From Streptomyces mayonensis (GTDB taxonomy: Bacteria > Actinomycetota > Actinomycetes > Streptomycetales > Streptomycetaceae), in contig NZ_JACBYP010000027.1 in the NCBI RefSeq assembly GCF_018982965.1, positions 1 through 64,000 on the forward strand: DNA of 64,000 nucleotides, given 5' to 3'. Positions 33,011 through 41,350 of the stretch are shown one piece after another (position 1 is the stretch's first letter; each line of letters starts with the position of its first letter). The position numbers and the translations under genes are program-made. Below the pieces are notes generated by a model. It saw only the letters and a program-made list of their open reading frames with translations. It was not told the DNA's origin and did no database searches.

Positions 33011-34353
33011 GCAGCGAGCCGACGACCGGGGCGGCCCCGGCACCCCGCCGGGGCGAGCCCCTCCCCCACGATCTGCTCGACGACGCCGAGCGGCTCTCCC
33101 GCGAGGAGCTCCAGGAGCTTCAGCTCGACCGGCTGCGCGCGACCCTGCGGCACGCCTACGACAACGTGGAGCTGTACCGCAAGAAGTTCGACGCCGCCGG
33201 GGTCGGGCCCGACGACTGCCGCAGCCTGGCGGACCTGGCGAGGTTCCCCTTCACCACCAAGGCCGACCTGCGGGAGACCTACCCGTTCGGGATGTTCGCC
33301 GTCCCGATGGCCGACGTGCGGCGCGTGCACGCCTCCAGCGGCACCACCGGCCGCGCCACCGTGGTCGGGTACACGGAGAACGACCTCTCCGTGTGGGCGG
33401 ACGTCGTCGCCCGTTCGATCCGGGCCGCGGGCGGCCGGCCCGGCCACAAGGTGCACATCTCCTACGGCTACGGCCTGTTCACCGGCGGCCTCGGCGCACA
33501 CTACGGCGCCGAACGCGCCGGCTGCACGGTGATCCCCGCCTCCGGCGGGATGACGGCGCGCCAGGTGCAGATCATCCAGGACTTCCGGCCCGAGATCATC
33601 ATGGTCACGCCCTCCTACCTGCTCACGCTGCTCGACGAGTTCGAACGGCAGGGCATCGACCCGCGCACCACTTCGCTGAAGGCCGGCATCTTCGGCGCGG
33701 AGCCGTGGACCGAGGAGATGCGGCGCGAGATCGAGGAGCGGATGGGCATCCACGCCGTCGACATCTACGGGCTGTCGGAGGTGATCGGCCCGGGCGTTGC
33801 GCAGGAGTGCGTGGAGACCAAGGACGGACTGCACGTGTGGGAGGACCACTTCTACCCCGAGGTGGTGGACCCGCTCACGGACGCCGTGCTGCCCGAGGGC
33901 GAGGAGGGGGAGATCGTCTTCACCTCCCTGACCAAGGAGGCGCTCCCCGTCGTCCGCTACCGCACACGCGACCTGTCGCGGCTGCTGCCCGGCACCGCCC
34001 GGCCCGCCTTCCGGCGGATGAGCAAGGTCACCGGCCGCTGCGACGACATGATCATCCTGCGCGGGGTGAACGTCTTCCCCACCCAGATCGAGGAGATCGT
34101 GCTGCGCACGCCCGGCGTGGCCCCGCACTTCCAGATCCGGCTCACTGCCCGCGGCCGCATGGACCACATGACCGTACGCGTCGAGGCCCGCCCCGACGCC
34201 GGCCCCGAGCAGCGCGAGGCCGCCGCGCGGGCGATCGGGCAGGGCGTCAAGGACGGGGTGGGCGTGAGCGTGGAGGTGGAGATCGTGGACCCGGAGACCC
34301 TGGAGCGCTCCCTGGGCAAGCTGCACCGGGTCAAGGACCTCCGCGACGCCTGA
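33007..34353 (+). CDS. paaK: Phenylacetate-CoA ligase PaaK
   Basis: A 448-aa adenylate-forming enzyme. The ATP loop is HASSGTTGRATVVGYT; YGLSEVIGPGVAQEC and YRTRDLSRLLPG are further family motifs, and the C-terminal domain has RGVNVFPTQIEEIV and the catalytic Lys in RSLGKLHRV. It converts phenylacetate, ATP and CoA to phenylacetyl-CoA, the substrate of the divergently encoded epoxidase. Its ATG overlaps the paaI stop. Thus activation, epoxidation and rescue are all present, while the ring-opening and beta-oxidation genes (paaG, paaZ, paaJ, paaH, paaF) are not in the window. Confidence 0.95.
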   Translation: MSSEPTTGAAPAPRRGEPLPHDLLDDAERLSREELQELQLDRLRATLRHAYDNVELYRKKFDAAGVGPDDCRSLADLARFPFTTKADLRETYPFGMFAVPMADVRRVHASSGTTGRATVVGYTENDLSVWADVVARSIRAAGGRPGHKVHISYGYGLFTGGLGAHYGAERAGCTVIPASGGMTARQVQIIQDFRPEIIMVTPSYLLTLLDEFERQGIDPRTTSLKAGIFGAEPWTEEMRREIEERMGIHAVDIYGLSEVIGPGVAQECVETKDGLHVWEDHFYPEVVDPLTDAVLPEGEEGEIVFTSLTKEALPVVRYRTRDLSRLLPGTARPAFRRMSKVTGRCDDMIILRGVNVFPTQIEEIVLRTPGVAPHFQIRLTARGRMDHMTVRVEARPDAGPEQREAAARAIGQGVKDGVGVSVEVEIVDPETLERSLGKLHRVKDLRDA

Positions 34354-34360
34354 CACGAGG

Positions 34361-34393
34361 CGTGACGCGTGACGCGACGCGTGGCCCGACGCG
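34361..34393. repeat. Short GACGCG-rich direct repeats after paaK
   Basis: After the paaK stop, GACGCG recurs five times in about 33 bp, including two ACGCGT palindromes. No clean hairpin with a tail forms. It may be a weak terminator or simple slippage sequence. The rest of the 152-bp gap to the monooxygenase holds its ribosome site only. Confidence 0.4.
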
Positions 34394-34505
34394 CGAAACG
34401 TGAGGACGGACACGTCTGTTCGGTGGTCGGCCCGGTGTGCGAGTCGGTGCGGATGGGCAGGAAGTCCATGATCGGGGGAGGGTGAGCATTCTGGGGGGAC
34501 ATCCC

Positions 34506-35804
34506 GTGCGCGTGTGTGTGATCGGTGCAGGTCTGTCGGGACTGGCGGTGGCGCACGCCCTCAAACAGCGCGGCATCCCCTTCGTCTGCCTGGAGAAGGC
34601 GCCGGACGTGGGCGGCATCTGGCGGCAGCCGGGGGCCGGCGAGCGGGGGCCGGGCTATCGGTCGCTGCACCTCAACACCGCCAAGCAGCTGACCGGGTAC
34701 GCCGACTTCCCGATGCCGTCCTCGTATCCGCTCTACCCCCGGCACAGCCAGTTCGCCGCCTATCTGCGCTCCTTCGCCGAGTGGGCCGGTCTGCTCGGCC
34801 ACGTCGAACTGCGCACCGAGGCCGTCTCCGTGCGCCGGGACGCGGACCGCGGGTGGACGGTCGTCAGCCGGGACGCGGACGGCACGGAGGAGGAACGCCG
34901 GTTCGAGCAGGTGGTCGTCGCCTCCGGTCATCACACCGACCCGGCCCTGCCCGATCCCCTGCCGACCGGCGCCGACTCCTTCACCGGAACGATTCTGCAC
35001 TCGCTCGACTACCACGACGGCAGGGACTTCGACGGCCGGCGCGTCGTCGTGGTGGGCCTCGGCGCGTCGGCGGTGGACATCGCCGCGGACCTCTCCCGGC
35101 ACGCCGAGCAGACGGTGCTGTCGGTGCGGCGCGGGCTGCACATCGTGCCCAAGCAGCTCTTCGGGATGTCGGTCGACGAGATCGCCGAGGCGCCCTGGTG
35201 GACCGAGATGTCCTTCGCCGAGCAGCGCCGGTGGGTGGAGCAGGCCCTGCTCGTCGCCCGCGGCAGACTCGGGGACTACGGCCTGCCCGAGCCGGACCAC
35301 CCGGTGTTCTCGTCCGCGACGACCCTCTCGGACGAGATCCTCAGCCGGATCCGGCACGGTGCCGTGACCCCGAAGCCCGCGATCGGCTCCTTCGACGGCG
35401 ACCGGGTCGTCTTCACCGACGGCACCTCCGTGGCCGCGGACGCCGTCGTCTACTGCACCGGCTTCCGCATGACGTTCCCCTTCCTGCCGCCGGGCTGCCC
35501 GCTGGCGGCGGACGGCTCGGTCGAGCTGTACCGGCGGGTCGTCCCGGCCGGCCTGCCGGGCCTGTACTTCGTCGGACTGGTCCGCCCCGTGGGCTCCATC
35601 ACCCGGCTGGTGGAGGCCCAGGCCCAGTGGGTGGCCCGGCTGGTCGACGGCGACGCGGACCTGCCGTCGGCCGGGGAGATGCGCGAGGAGATCGGCAGGT
35701 ACCTCACCGGCATCGCCCAGCGCTACGGCCGCACGCCCGGCGCCTCGATCCAGGTCGACGTGGGCCCGTACCTGGCTCAGTTCCGGGAGTCGCTGCCCGT
35801 GTAG
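34506..35804 (+). CDS. Flavin-containing monooxygenase, SCO7468-like aldoxime-forming candidate
   Basis: A 432-aa flavoprotein. The FAD motif [15 protein letters not shown] is at the very N-terminus. A second Rossmann motif [13 protein letters not shown] near residue 180 binds NADPH, and [11 protein letters not shown] near the C-terminal part is the usual FMO signature region. I chose the GTG at 34506 because GGGGGGAC lies six bases upstream and the protein then begins at the FAD strand; the frame is open to 34437. It converges on the aromatic prenyltransferase. In S. coelicolor the analogous pair SCO7468/SCO7467 turns tryptophan into 5-dimethylallylindole-3-acetaldoxime, then the nitrile. 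The same role is inferred here from the pairing and the neighbouring paa genes, not from an alignment. Confidence 0.8.
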   Translation: MRVCVIGAGLSGLAVAHALKQRGIPFVCLEKAPDVGGIWRQPGAGERGPGYRSLHLNTAKQLTGYADFPMPSSYPLYPRHSQFAAYLRSFAEWAGLLGHVELRTEAVSVRRDADRGWTVVSRDADGTEEERRFEQVVVASGHHTDPALPDPLPTGADSFTGTILHSLDYHDGRDFDGRRVVVVGLGASAVDIAADLSRHAEQTVLSVRRGLHIVPKQLFGMSVDEIAEAPWWTEMSFAEQRRWVEQALLVARGRLGDYGLPEPDHPVFSSATTLSDEILSRIRHGAVTPKPAIGSFDGDRVVFTDGTSVAADAVVYCTGFRMTFPFLPPGCPLAADGSVELYRRVVPAGLPGLYFVGLVRPVGSITRLVEAQAQWVARLVDGDADLPSAGEMREEIGRYLTGIAQRYGRTPGASIQVDVGPYLAQFRESLPV

Positions 35805-35823
35805 GCCCCGGACGCACACCCCG

Positions 35824-35862
35824 CGGCAGGGCTTCCGGCGGCGTCCGCCGGGAGCCCTGCCG
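35824..35862. terminator. Bidirectional terminator between monooxygenase and prenyltransferase
   Basis: CGGCAGGGCTTCCGGCGG (35824-35841) pairs with CCGCCGGGAGCCCTGCCG (35845-35862) around a 3-nt loop with one G-T mismatch. It sits in the 74-bp gap between two convergent stops and would end both transcripts. Confidence 0.85.
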
Positions 35863-35878
35863 TGTCCGAACGGTCCGC

Positions 35879-37006
35879 TCAGCCCACCGGCACGATCGTG
35901 GGAGCGCTCCCCGGCACTGCGGGCCTGACCGCGTACGCCTCCGCGGAGAGGTACGCGGTCACCCGTGGCGGACGGTCCCGCTGGTGGGCCAGCGCCAGGT
36001 AGGCGAGGAGTCCCACGCCGTCCTCGGGGCGCCGCCGCGTGACGGCGGCCAGCGCGCGGACGAGCACCGAGGGGTCCGTGCCGTGGTGCCGCAGCACGCT
36101 CGCCGCCCGGGCCAGGGCCTCACCGTCGTGCCGGGCGTAGTCCCGTACGGGGATGTGCAGGGTGAAGCCGCTCGGCCGGGCGGCGGCGGGGTCGGTGAAG
36201 GAGTGGCAGGACAGACCGGGCCGTCTGTCCAGACCGGTCGTGTCGGGGCCGGACGCGACCGCGGCGCGGAAGAACCCCTCGATCGCGGCGGGCCCCGGCC
36301 CTTGGTCCATCCGGGAGAGCCGGCCCGCCCGGCCGGCGGTGAGGTGGTCGTGCCGCACGTAGACCTTCACCCGGGGCTGCGCCCACTCCCCCAGGTCGAG
36401 GGCGAGGAACGGAAATCCGGCTCCCTGGGGCAGGACGGCGAAGGCCCCCCGGTGGCCGAGCCGGTGCAGGGCCTCGCGCACCGTTGCGGCGGAACGTTCC
36501 GCCCCGTTCGCCGCCGGGTTCAGATAGACCTTGACGCCGGGTACGCCGCCGGGCCTGAGCTCCAGTGCGCACCACAGGGCCAGCGGCCCGTGCGGGTCCG
36601 GCGGCAGGAACAGGTCCTCGATCTCGTCGAGTGCGTCGGTGGCGAAGTCCCAGCGCCGCGCCATCTGCCGGACCGACTCGAGTCCGGCGCGTCCGTTGCG
36701 GGCCAGGCTGCCTGCGCCGCAGCCGGGTTCCAGGAGCACCCGCAGGGCGGGGGGCGCGTCGGACCGGAAGGAGAGGGAGTACTCGACGGGGGTGTGGTCG
36801 TCGGAGAGGAAGGTCCGGGTCGGCGGCGGCAGGCTCAGCGGCCGTTCGGCCACCGGCCCCAGCGAGTCGGTCAGCACCCGCACGTAGGCCGCGGTGTCCG
36901 TCCCGGACAGTCCGGCCACCGCCGCGAGTCTTCGCAACTGCCCGGCCGTGAGGTCCCCGAGCGTCGGTGTGCCCCGCGGGGCCGCGCCCGTCGGTGCGGC
37001 CGTCAC
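35879..37006 (-). CDS. DMATS-type aromatic (indole) prenyltransferase
   Basis: A 375-aa soluble ABBA-fold prenyltransferase of the fungal DMATS/bacterial indole type. The catalytic-Glu strand is HTPVEYSLSF (Glu75). Diphosphate-binding Lys/Tyr pairs appear in GVKVYLNP and PRVKVYVRHD, and FTLHIPVRDY follows near the C-terminus. There is no DDxxD motif, as expected. The GTG at 37006 has GGGGAGGGGAC upstream and overlaps the stop of a 35-codon ORF (GTGA), so I prefer it to the open frame start at 37156. In S. coelicolor SCO7467 prenylates tryptophan at C5; the convergent FMO supports that substrate. It appears to be the last gene of a conservon-P450 operon, suggesting that an internal signalling complex controls it. 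Confidence 0.85.
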   Translation of the reverse strand: MTAAPTGAAPRGTPTLGDLTAGQLRRLAAVAGLSGTDTAAYVRVLTDSLGPVAERPLSLPPPTRTFLSDDHTPVEYSLSFRSDAPPALRVLLEPGCGAGSLARNGRAGLESVRQMARRWDFATDALDEIEDLFLPPDPHGPLALWCALELRPGGVPGVKVYLNPAANGAERSAATVREALHRLGHRGAFAVLPQGAGFPFLALDLGEWAQPRVKVYVRHDHLTAGRAGRLSRMDQGPGPAAIEGFFRAAVASGPDTTGLDRRPGLSCHSFTDPAAARPSGFTLHIPVRDYARHDGEALARAASVLRHHGTDPSVLVRALAAVTRRRPEDGVGLLAYLALAHQRDRPPRVTAYLSAEAYAVRPAVPGSAPTIVPVG

Positions 37007-37110
37007 CGTCCCCTCCCCGGTCGCACCCGCACAAAGCGATACCCGCCTGACGAGGCGGGTATCGGGGGTCTGAGCGGCGGGAAAGCGGCGTTCGTGGGTA
37101 TGTGGTCCAC
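37003..37110 (-). CDS. Putative 35-codon leader ORF overlapping the prenyltransferase start
   Basis: The GTG at 37110 is preceded four bases upstream by AGGAGG within AAAGGAGGTG, the best ribosome site in the window. The frame runs 35 codons (MDHIPTNAAFPPL at the start, then RPPIPASSGGY) and ends at a TGA that overlaps the prenyltransferase GTG. A perfect 12-bp hairpin lies inside it, near the 3' end. This layout is typical of translational coupling, in which ribosomes on the small ORF open the hairpin and start the next gene. The peptide is Pro/Arg-rich, with no Trp codon. It is too short for domain calls. It lies 103 bp downstream of the CYP157-like gene. Confidence 0.5.
   Translation of the reverse strand: MDHIPTNAAFPPLRPPIPASSGGYRFVRVRPGRGR
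37037..37064 (-). promoter_or_regulatory. Perfect 12-bp hairpin in the prenyltransferase leader
   Basis: CGATACCCGCCT (37037-37048) and AGGCGGGTATCG (37053-37064) pair without mismatch around a 4-nt loop. In the minus-strand transcript the hairpin lies inside the leader ORF and ends 31 nt before the prenyltransferase GTG. Only a short CTTTG follows it, so it is a poor intrinsic terminator. It fits better as a translational gate or protein-binding site. Confidence 0.7.
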
Positions 37111-37213
37111 GACACCTCCTTTTACTCGTAAGCAACTTGAATGCCGCGTTGCTCACTACCCCCGCCGTTCGAACTTCATGCGAATGGTGCGGGTTGGGGA
37201 GGTGTTGCGCAGA

Positions 37214-38560
37214 TCACCGCGTGAGCCAGGTGAGGAACTGGCTCCACATGCCGCCGCGTTCGGCCGGGCGGGCCGGGGCGGCCGCCTTCTCCTGCTCGGC
37301 CGCCGGGGCCGGCCGGGCGTCGGCGGGCCGGGTGGCGCGGGCGGGGGTGAACCGGACCGGGAGCGTGGCCAGCGCCCGGTTGAAGGGGCCCGGGCGCCAG
37401 GCCAGGCTGTCCTCGGGAACGGCGAGTGCGACGTCGGGCAGTTCGTTGAGCAGGTGCTCGACGGCCGTGACGGTGATGTGCCGGGCCGGTTCCTTGGAGG
37501 GGCAGGCGTGCGGCCCCGCGCTCCAGGCCAGGTGGGCGCGGTTGCTGCCGGCCTGGCGCGAGGCCTTGAGGGCCGGTCCGGTGTTGGCCGCGGCGAAGCT
37601 CACCAGGACCAGGTCGCCCGCCTGGAGCTGGTGTCCGGCGAGTTCGGTGTCGGCGGCCGGGTAGTGCGGCGCGTAGTTCGACATCGGCGGGTTCTCCCAC
37701 AGCGTGTCGTCGAGTGCCTCGTCGATCAGGCCGCCCTCGCGGGCGTACCGCTCGTGGGTGAGGAGCCGGTGCAGGGTGTTGCCGATGAGGTTGCGCAGGG
37801 GTTCGGCTCCCGCACCGAGCAGCAGCGCGAGCTGGTGGACCATCTCCTCGTCGTCGAGCGCCGCCTCGTGGCGCATCAGCCAGGAGGTGACGTCGTCACC
37901 GGGCTTGGCGCGCTTGAGGGCGACGAGTTCCCCGGCCGCCTGGAACAGCACCTCGGTGGCCTTCTCGGCGTTGACCCCGTCGAACATGCCGGAGATGCCG
38001 AACAGCACCCGGTCGCCGATGTCGGCGGGGCAGCCGAAGAGTTCGTTGAACACGAACAGCGGCAGCTGCTTGGCGTAGTCACCGAGCAGGTCGGCGGAGC
38101 CGCGTGCGGCGAACTGCGAGATGAGGTAGCGGGAGATCTGCTCGGTGCTCCGGCTCAGCCGCCGGGTGTCGACCCGCGCCATGCTGTCGGTGACCGCCTG
38201 GCGCAGTCGGAGGTGGTCGGCGCCGTCGGTGAACATGCAGTTGTGCCGGTAGGCGAGCAGGGGTGCGACGGGGCTGTCCGGGCTCACCTTGCCCTCGTTG
38301 AAGGCCCGCCAGCGGCGGGCGTCCTTGCGGAAGGTGCCGGAGTCCTGCAGCAGTTGGAGCGCCGCCGCGTAGTCCGTGACCAGCGTGGCCTCGACGCCGG
38401 GGGCCAGTTCGACGGGGGCCGCGGCCCCGTAGTGGCGCAGGTACTCGTAGTACGCCTGCGGATCGGCGGCGAACTCCGGCCCGTGCAGCGGCACCCGGGC
38501 ACCGGATCCGTGGGCCGGGCAGCCGGGCGGCGGCACCGGCGCGGTGTCGTGGGCGTTCAT
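37214..38560 (-). CDS. CYP157-like cytochrome P450 of the conservon, lacking ExxR
   Basis: A 448-aa P450-fold protein. The haem-loop Cys353 lies in WSAGPHACPSKEPAR, a variant of FGxGxHxCxG. The K-helix position that should read ExxR is DDTLW (284-288). CYP157 proteins of Streptomyces conservons are known for EQSLW at this place, so this fits that family. The I-helix reads GAGAEPLRN without the usual Thr. The C-terminal 50 residues are Ala/Pro-rich and disordered. The gene follows the conservon GTPase by 15 bp, so it is the fifth gene of the operon. Catalysis is uncertain; a sensory or scaffolding role, or oxidation of the prenylated indole, are both open. Confidence 0.85.
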   Translation of the reverse strand: MNAHDTAPVPPPGCPAHGSGARVPLHGPEFAADPQAYYEYLRHYGAAAPVELAPGVEATLVTDYAAALQLLQDSGTFRKDARRWRAFNEGKVSPDSPVAPLLAYRHNCMFTDGADHLRLRQAVTDSMARVDTRRLSRSTEQISRYLISQFAARGSADLLGDYAKQLPLFVFNELFGCPADIGDRVLFGISGMFDGVNAEKATEVLFQAAGELVALKRAKPGDDVTSWLMRHEAALDDEEMVHQLALLLGAGAEPLRNLIGNTLHRLLTHERYAREGGLIDEALDDTLWENPPMSNYAPHYPAADTELAGHQLQAGDLVLVSFAAANTGPALKASRQAGSNRAHLAWSAGPHACPSKEPARHITVTAVEHLLNELPDVALAVPEDSLAWRPGPFNRALATLPVRFTPARATRPADARPAPAAEQEKAAAPARPAERGGMWSQFLTWLTR

Positions 38561-38575
38561 GTCTGCTCCCAGCTC

Positions 38576-39166
38576 CTAGGCTCTGTCCAGCAGATGGCGG
38601 ACGAGGGTGGTCAGTGCGGCGGCCGAGGACTGCTCGTCGCGGGCGTCGCAGGTGACGACGGGGGTGTCGTCGAGCAGGTCGAGCGCCTCGCGCAGCGCCC
38701 GTTCGTCCCGCAGCGGCGCGCCGTCGAAGTGGTTGACGGCGATGGCGTAGTCGAGTCCGTAGTGCTCGATGAGGTCGATCACCGGGAAGGAGTCCGCCAG
38801 CCGCTCGGGGTCGACCAGGACGAGGGCGCCGAGCGCGCCGCGGGCCATGTCCTCCCACATCTGGACGAACCGCTGCTGGCCGGGGGTGCCGAACAGGTAC
38901 AGCACGATGCGGTCGCTGATGGTGAGGCGGCCGAAGTCCATGGCGACCGTGGTGGTGGTCTTGCCCTGGACCCCCTTGAGGTCGTCGACCGGCTCGGCGG
39001 CCTGCGTCATCGTCTCCTCGGTGCACAGCGGCTCGATCTCGGAGATGGAGCCGATGAGGGTGGTCTTGCCCACCGCGAAGTGCCCGACGACGAGGATCTT
39101 GACCGCGGTCTGGGTCGCTCCCTCGCGTACGTAGTCGCGCTCATCCAAACTTGGCGCGGAGCCCAT
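38576..39166 (-). CDS. cvnD: Conservon GTPase CvnD
   Basis: A 196-aa small Ras/MglA-like GTPase of the conservon type. The P-loop is VVGHFAVGKTTLIG; the switch-II region is LFGTPGQQRF with Gln; the G4 site reads AVNHFDG, a NxxD variant of NKxD. Its start lies inside the end of cvnC (26-bp overlap), so expression is coupled. In S. coelicolor, CvnA-D form a membrane complex likened to a eukaryotic G-protein-coupled system. The partner genes here are complete, so the complex is probably functional. Confidence 0.94.
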   Translation of the reverse strand: MGSAPSLDERDYVREGATQTAVKILVVGHFAVGKTTLIGSISEIEPLCTEETMTQAAEPVDDLKGVQGKTTTTVAMDFGRLTISDRIVLYLFGTPGQQRFVQMWEDMARGALGALVLVDPERLADSFPVIDLIEHYGLDYAIAVNHFDGAPLRDERALREALDLLDDTPVVTCDARDEQSSAAALTTLVRHLLDRA

Positions 39167-39518
39167 TGAGCACCTCCTCCAGGATCTCCTTGTCCGCGAG
39201 GCGGGCGCGGGCCACCGGCGGACGGGTCGTCAGGTGCCCGCCCTCCATCAGTGACGCCAGCAGGATCCGCACCACGCCCAGCGGGAAGCGGGTGTGCCCG
39301 GCGATCTCCGCGACCGACAGGTAGCCGGCGGAGCAGAGGTCGAGCAGGCTCTGCTCCTCGGGGGAGAGCCGGGCGGGCCGCCGCGTCTCCTCGGCGGACG
39401 CGGTGACCAGGGTGATGAGCGAGAGGTCGTCCTCGTCGGGCAGTCCGCGGCCCTTGGTGATGACGTACGGCCGTACTAATTCGGGCGACTCGGGTGCCCA
39501 GCCGTCGTGGCCGGTCAT
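39141..39518 (-). CDS. cvnC: Conservon DUF742 protein CvnC
   Basis: A 125-aa DUF742 protein with a winged-helix-like core: VRPYVITKGR near the N-terminus, then LLDLCSAGYLSVAEIAGHTR and PLGVVRILLASLMEGGHL. It links CvnA/CvnB to the CvnD GTPase in the conservon model; the direct biochemical role is not known. It overlaps cvnB by four bases (ATGA) and cvnD by 26. Confidence 0.94.
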   Translation of the reverse strand: MTGHDGWAPESPELVRPYVITKGRGLPDEDDLSLITLVTASAEETRRPARLSPEEQSLLDLCSAGYLSVAEIAGHTRFPLGVVRILLASLMEGGHLTTRPPVARARLADKEILEEVLNGLRAKFG

Positions 39519-39916
39519 GATCGGGCGCCGAGGTTCTCGCGCGGCGGTGTCGTCAGCCGCTTGCCCAGCTGGGCGACGAGTTGCTGCATGCGGAAGGTGA
39601 TGTCGGCCATGTCGACCTCCGGGGAGGCGGAGACGCCGAGGTAGGCGCCCTCTCCCGCGGAGATCAGGAACACCCAGCCGCCGTCGAACTCGACCAGGGT
39701 CTGCCGCCAGTTCTGGCCGGGGTCCTCACAGAAGAAGGAGAGGGTTCGGCTGAGTGACTGCACACCGCTCATCGCGGCGGCGACCCGGTCGGCGTCGTCC
39801 TTGTCGAAGTCCTGCGTCCGGGCCATCAGCAGGCCGTCGGCGGATATCAGGACCGCGTGCAGGGCCCCGGGAATCTCCAGGGCGCTGTCGAGCATCCATG
39901 ACAGATCGTCGTTCAC
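39515..39916 (-). CDS. cvnB: Conservon roadblock/LC7 protein CvnB
   Basis: A 133-aa roadblock/LC7-domain protein (LSWMLDSALEIPGALHAVLI ... GGWVFLISAGEGAYLGVSAS). Such proteins act as regulators or GAP partners of MglA-type GTPases. It begins in a four-base overlap with the end of cvnA and is followed by cvnC and cvnD, the fixed conservon order. Confidence 0.95.
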   Translation of the reverse strand: MNDDLSWMLDSALEIPGALHAVLISADGLLMARTQDFDKDDADRVAAAMSGVQSLSRTLSFFCEDPGQNWRQTLVEFDGGWVFLISAGEGAYLGVSASPEVDMADITFRMQQLVAQLGKRLTTPPRENLGARS

Positions 39917-41094
39917 GAGACCTCATGTCCTTCGCTGCTTGCACCGGATGTGCTGCTCGTCCGGTCGGCGTTCTCGGCGTTCTCCGGCTCGGCGCCCCGG
40001 CCGGACCGCGTTCCGCGCTGGAAGGCGCCCATGACCTGGGCCTGCTCGGAGTCGGAGCGGCCCGCCGGGCGCGGGGTGGAGGAGCTGCCGGGCACGATGG
40101 CCATCGGTCGCTTGCGGCGCCGCCGGGGCAGACCGTCGTCGGTGCGGGACGCGGCGGGCGCGGCCTCCGGTCCGCCGTCCGGTACCGGCCGGGCGGCGGG
40201 GCGGGCGGCCGGCGCGGGGGTCTTCTTCTCCGGCATGGCGGTGAGCATCTCGTGCGGCAGCAGGACCACCGCCCGTACACCTCCGTAGGGAGAGGAGGAG
40301 TCCACCGACACCTCGAAGCCGAAGCGTTCGCACAGCAGGCCGATGACGGCGAAGCCGAACTGCGGCGGGTTGCCGAGGCCCGCCACGCCCGAGGCGCGCT
40401 CGGTGGCGAGCAGCTTGTCGGCCCGGGCCCGCTCCTCGTCGCTCATGCCGACACCCGCGTCGTCCACGACCACGCAGATGCCCTTGGGCACGGTGCGGAT
40501 GTTGATCTCGACGACGGTGTCCGGGCTGGAGTAGCTGGTGGCGTTGTCCAGCAGTTCGGCGAGGGCCAGCGCGACGGGTTCGACGGCGCGGCTGGTGATG
40601 CCGAAGTCGACCTGGGAGAGGATGTCCACCCGGCGGAAGTGCCGGATGCGTCCCTGCGCGCTGCGGACCACGTCGTACACCGAGGCGGTGTCGCGCCGGC
40701 CGCCCAGCCAGCCGTCGCACAGGACGGCGATGGACTGCGCACGGCGGCCGAACTGCGAGTTGGTGTGGTCGATCTCCAGCAGGTCCTGCAGCAGGGCCGA
40801 GTCCCCGTACTTGCTCTGCAGCCGGGAGAGCACCAGCTGCTGTTCGGCGGCGAGACCCTGGAGGGTCCGCATGGCCGACTTCAGGACGGTCTTGGTCTCG
40901 TCCTCGGCGCGCTCCTGCGCGGCCTGTACGGATTTCCCGTAATCGTTCTCCAGCTCGGTGTAGTGGTCCCGGAGCCCCTGTACCTGCTGCCGCAACGCCC
41001 GGGCCGCCCTGCGCTGGCGACCGACGAGCACGGCGGCGGCGACGAGGGCGACGAGCAGGACCCAGAGCAGTGGGTTTCCCGTGTATTCCGTCAT
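39913..41094 (-). CDS. cvnA: Conservon sensor kinase-like protein CvnA
   Basis: A 393-aa membrane protein. One N-terminal membrane segment (about 8-26) is followed by a coiled coil (about 30-80) and a long helical region. A HATPase domain follows: LAELLDNATSYSSPDTVV is the N box and VVDDAGVGMSDEE the G1 box. No classical H box is seen, as is usual for CvnA. A polar, disordered tail of about 120 residues ends the protein. I start at the ATG at 41094, which directly begins the membrane segment, not at 41223. It is the first gene of the operon cvnA-B-C-D-P450-leader ORF-prenyltransferase. Confidence 0.92.
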   Translation of the reverse strand: MTEYTGNPLLWVLLVALVAAAVLVGRQRRAARALRQQVQGLRDHYTELENDYGKSVQAAQERAEDETKTVLKSAMRTLQGLAAEQQLVLSRLQSKYGDSALLQDLLEIDHTNSQFGRRAQSIAVLCDGWLGGRRDTASVYDVVRSAQGRIRHFRRVDILSQVDFGITSRAVEPVALALAELLDNATSYSSPDTVVEINIRTVPKGICVVVDDAGVGMSDEERARADKLLATERASGVAGLGNPPQFGFAVIGLLCERFGFEVSVDSSSPYGGVRAVVLLPHEMLTAMPEKKTPAPAARPAARPVPDGGPEAAPAASRTDDGLPRRRRKRPMAIVPGSSSTPRPAGRSDSEQAQVMGAFQRGTRSGRGAEPENAENADRTSSTSGASSEGHEVS

Positions 41095-41239
41095 AAGACT
41101 CTCTTCAGGCGACTGACGGCCGGTTTGCTGCGTTCCCGTCCACGCGGGCGGTCCGGCGGACCGCCCGCACCGGGGCGACGGCCCGGGCTGTCCCTGAAGT
41201 CGGGGATGCCGTCTTTCACCCATCCGCCCGCTCGCAAAC

Positions 41240-41258
41240 GCGGTGATCGTATCACCGC
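41240..41258. promoter_or_regulatory. Perfect 8-bp-arm dyad upstream of the conservon
   Basis: GCGGTGAT-CGT-ATCACCGC is a perfect inverted repeat in an AT-richer island. It overlaps a TACGAT sequence on the minus strand (41251-41246) that could be a -10 box for the conservon operon. It sits between the conservon and the TSUP gene and may control either. It is probably a repressor site. Confidence 0.6.
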
Positions 41259-41350
41259 ATGATCAGGTGAATTTACGTCAAGAAGCGCCCATCACGGACC
41301 GGTTGAGACCGGCGACCGGACCGTCCGGCGCGATGGGTACAGTCGGCCCC

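Noticed and set aside
34514..39169. 1551-codon plus-strand open frame
   Set aside because: It runs in a wrong frame through the monooxygenase and antisense to the prenyltransferase, P450 and CvnD. It has no domain-like sequence.
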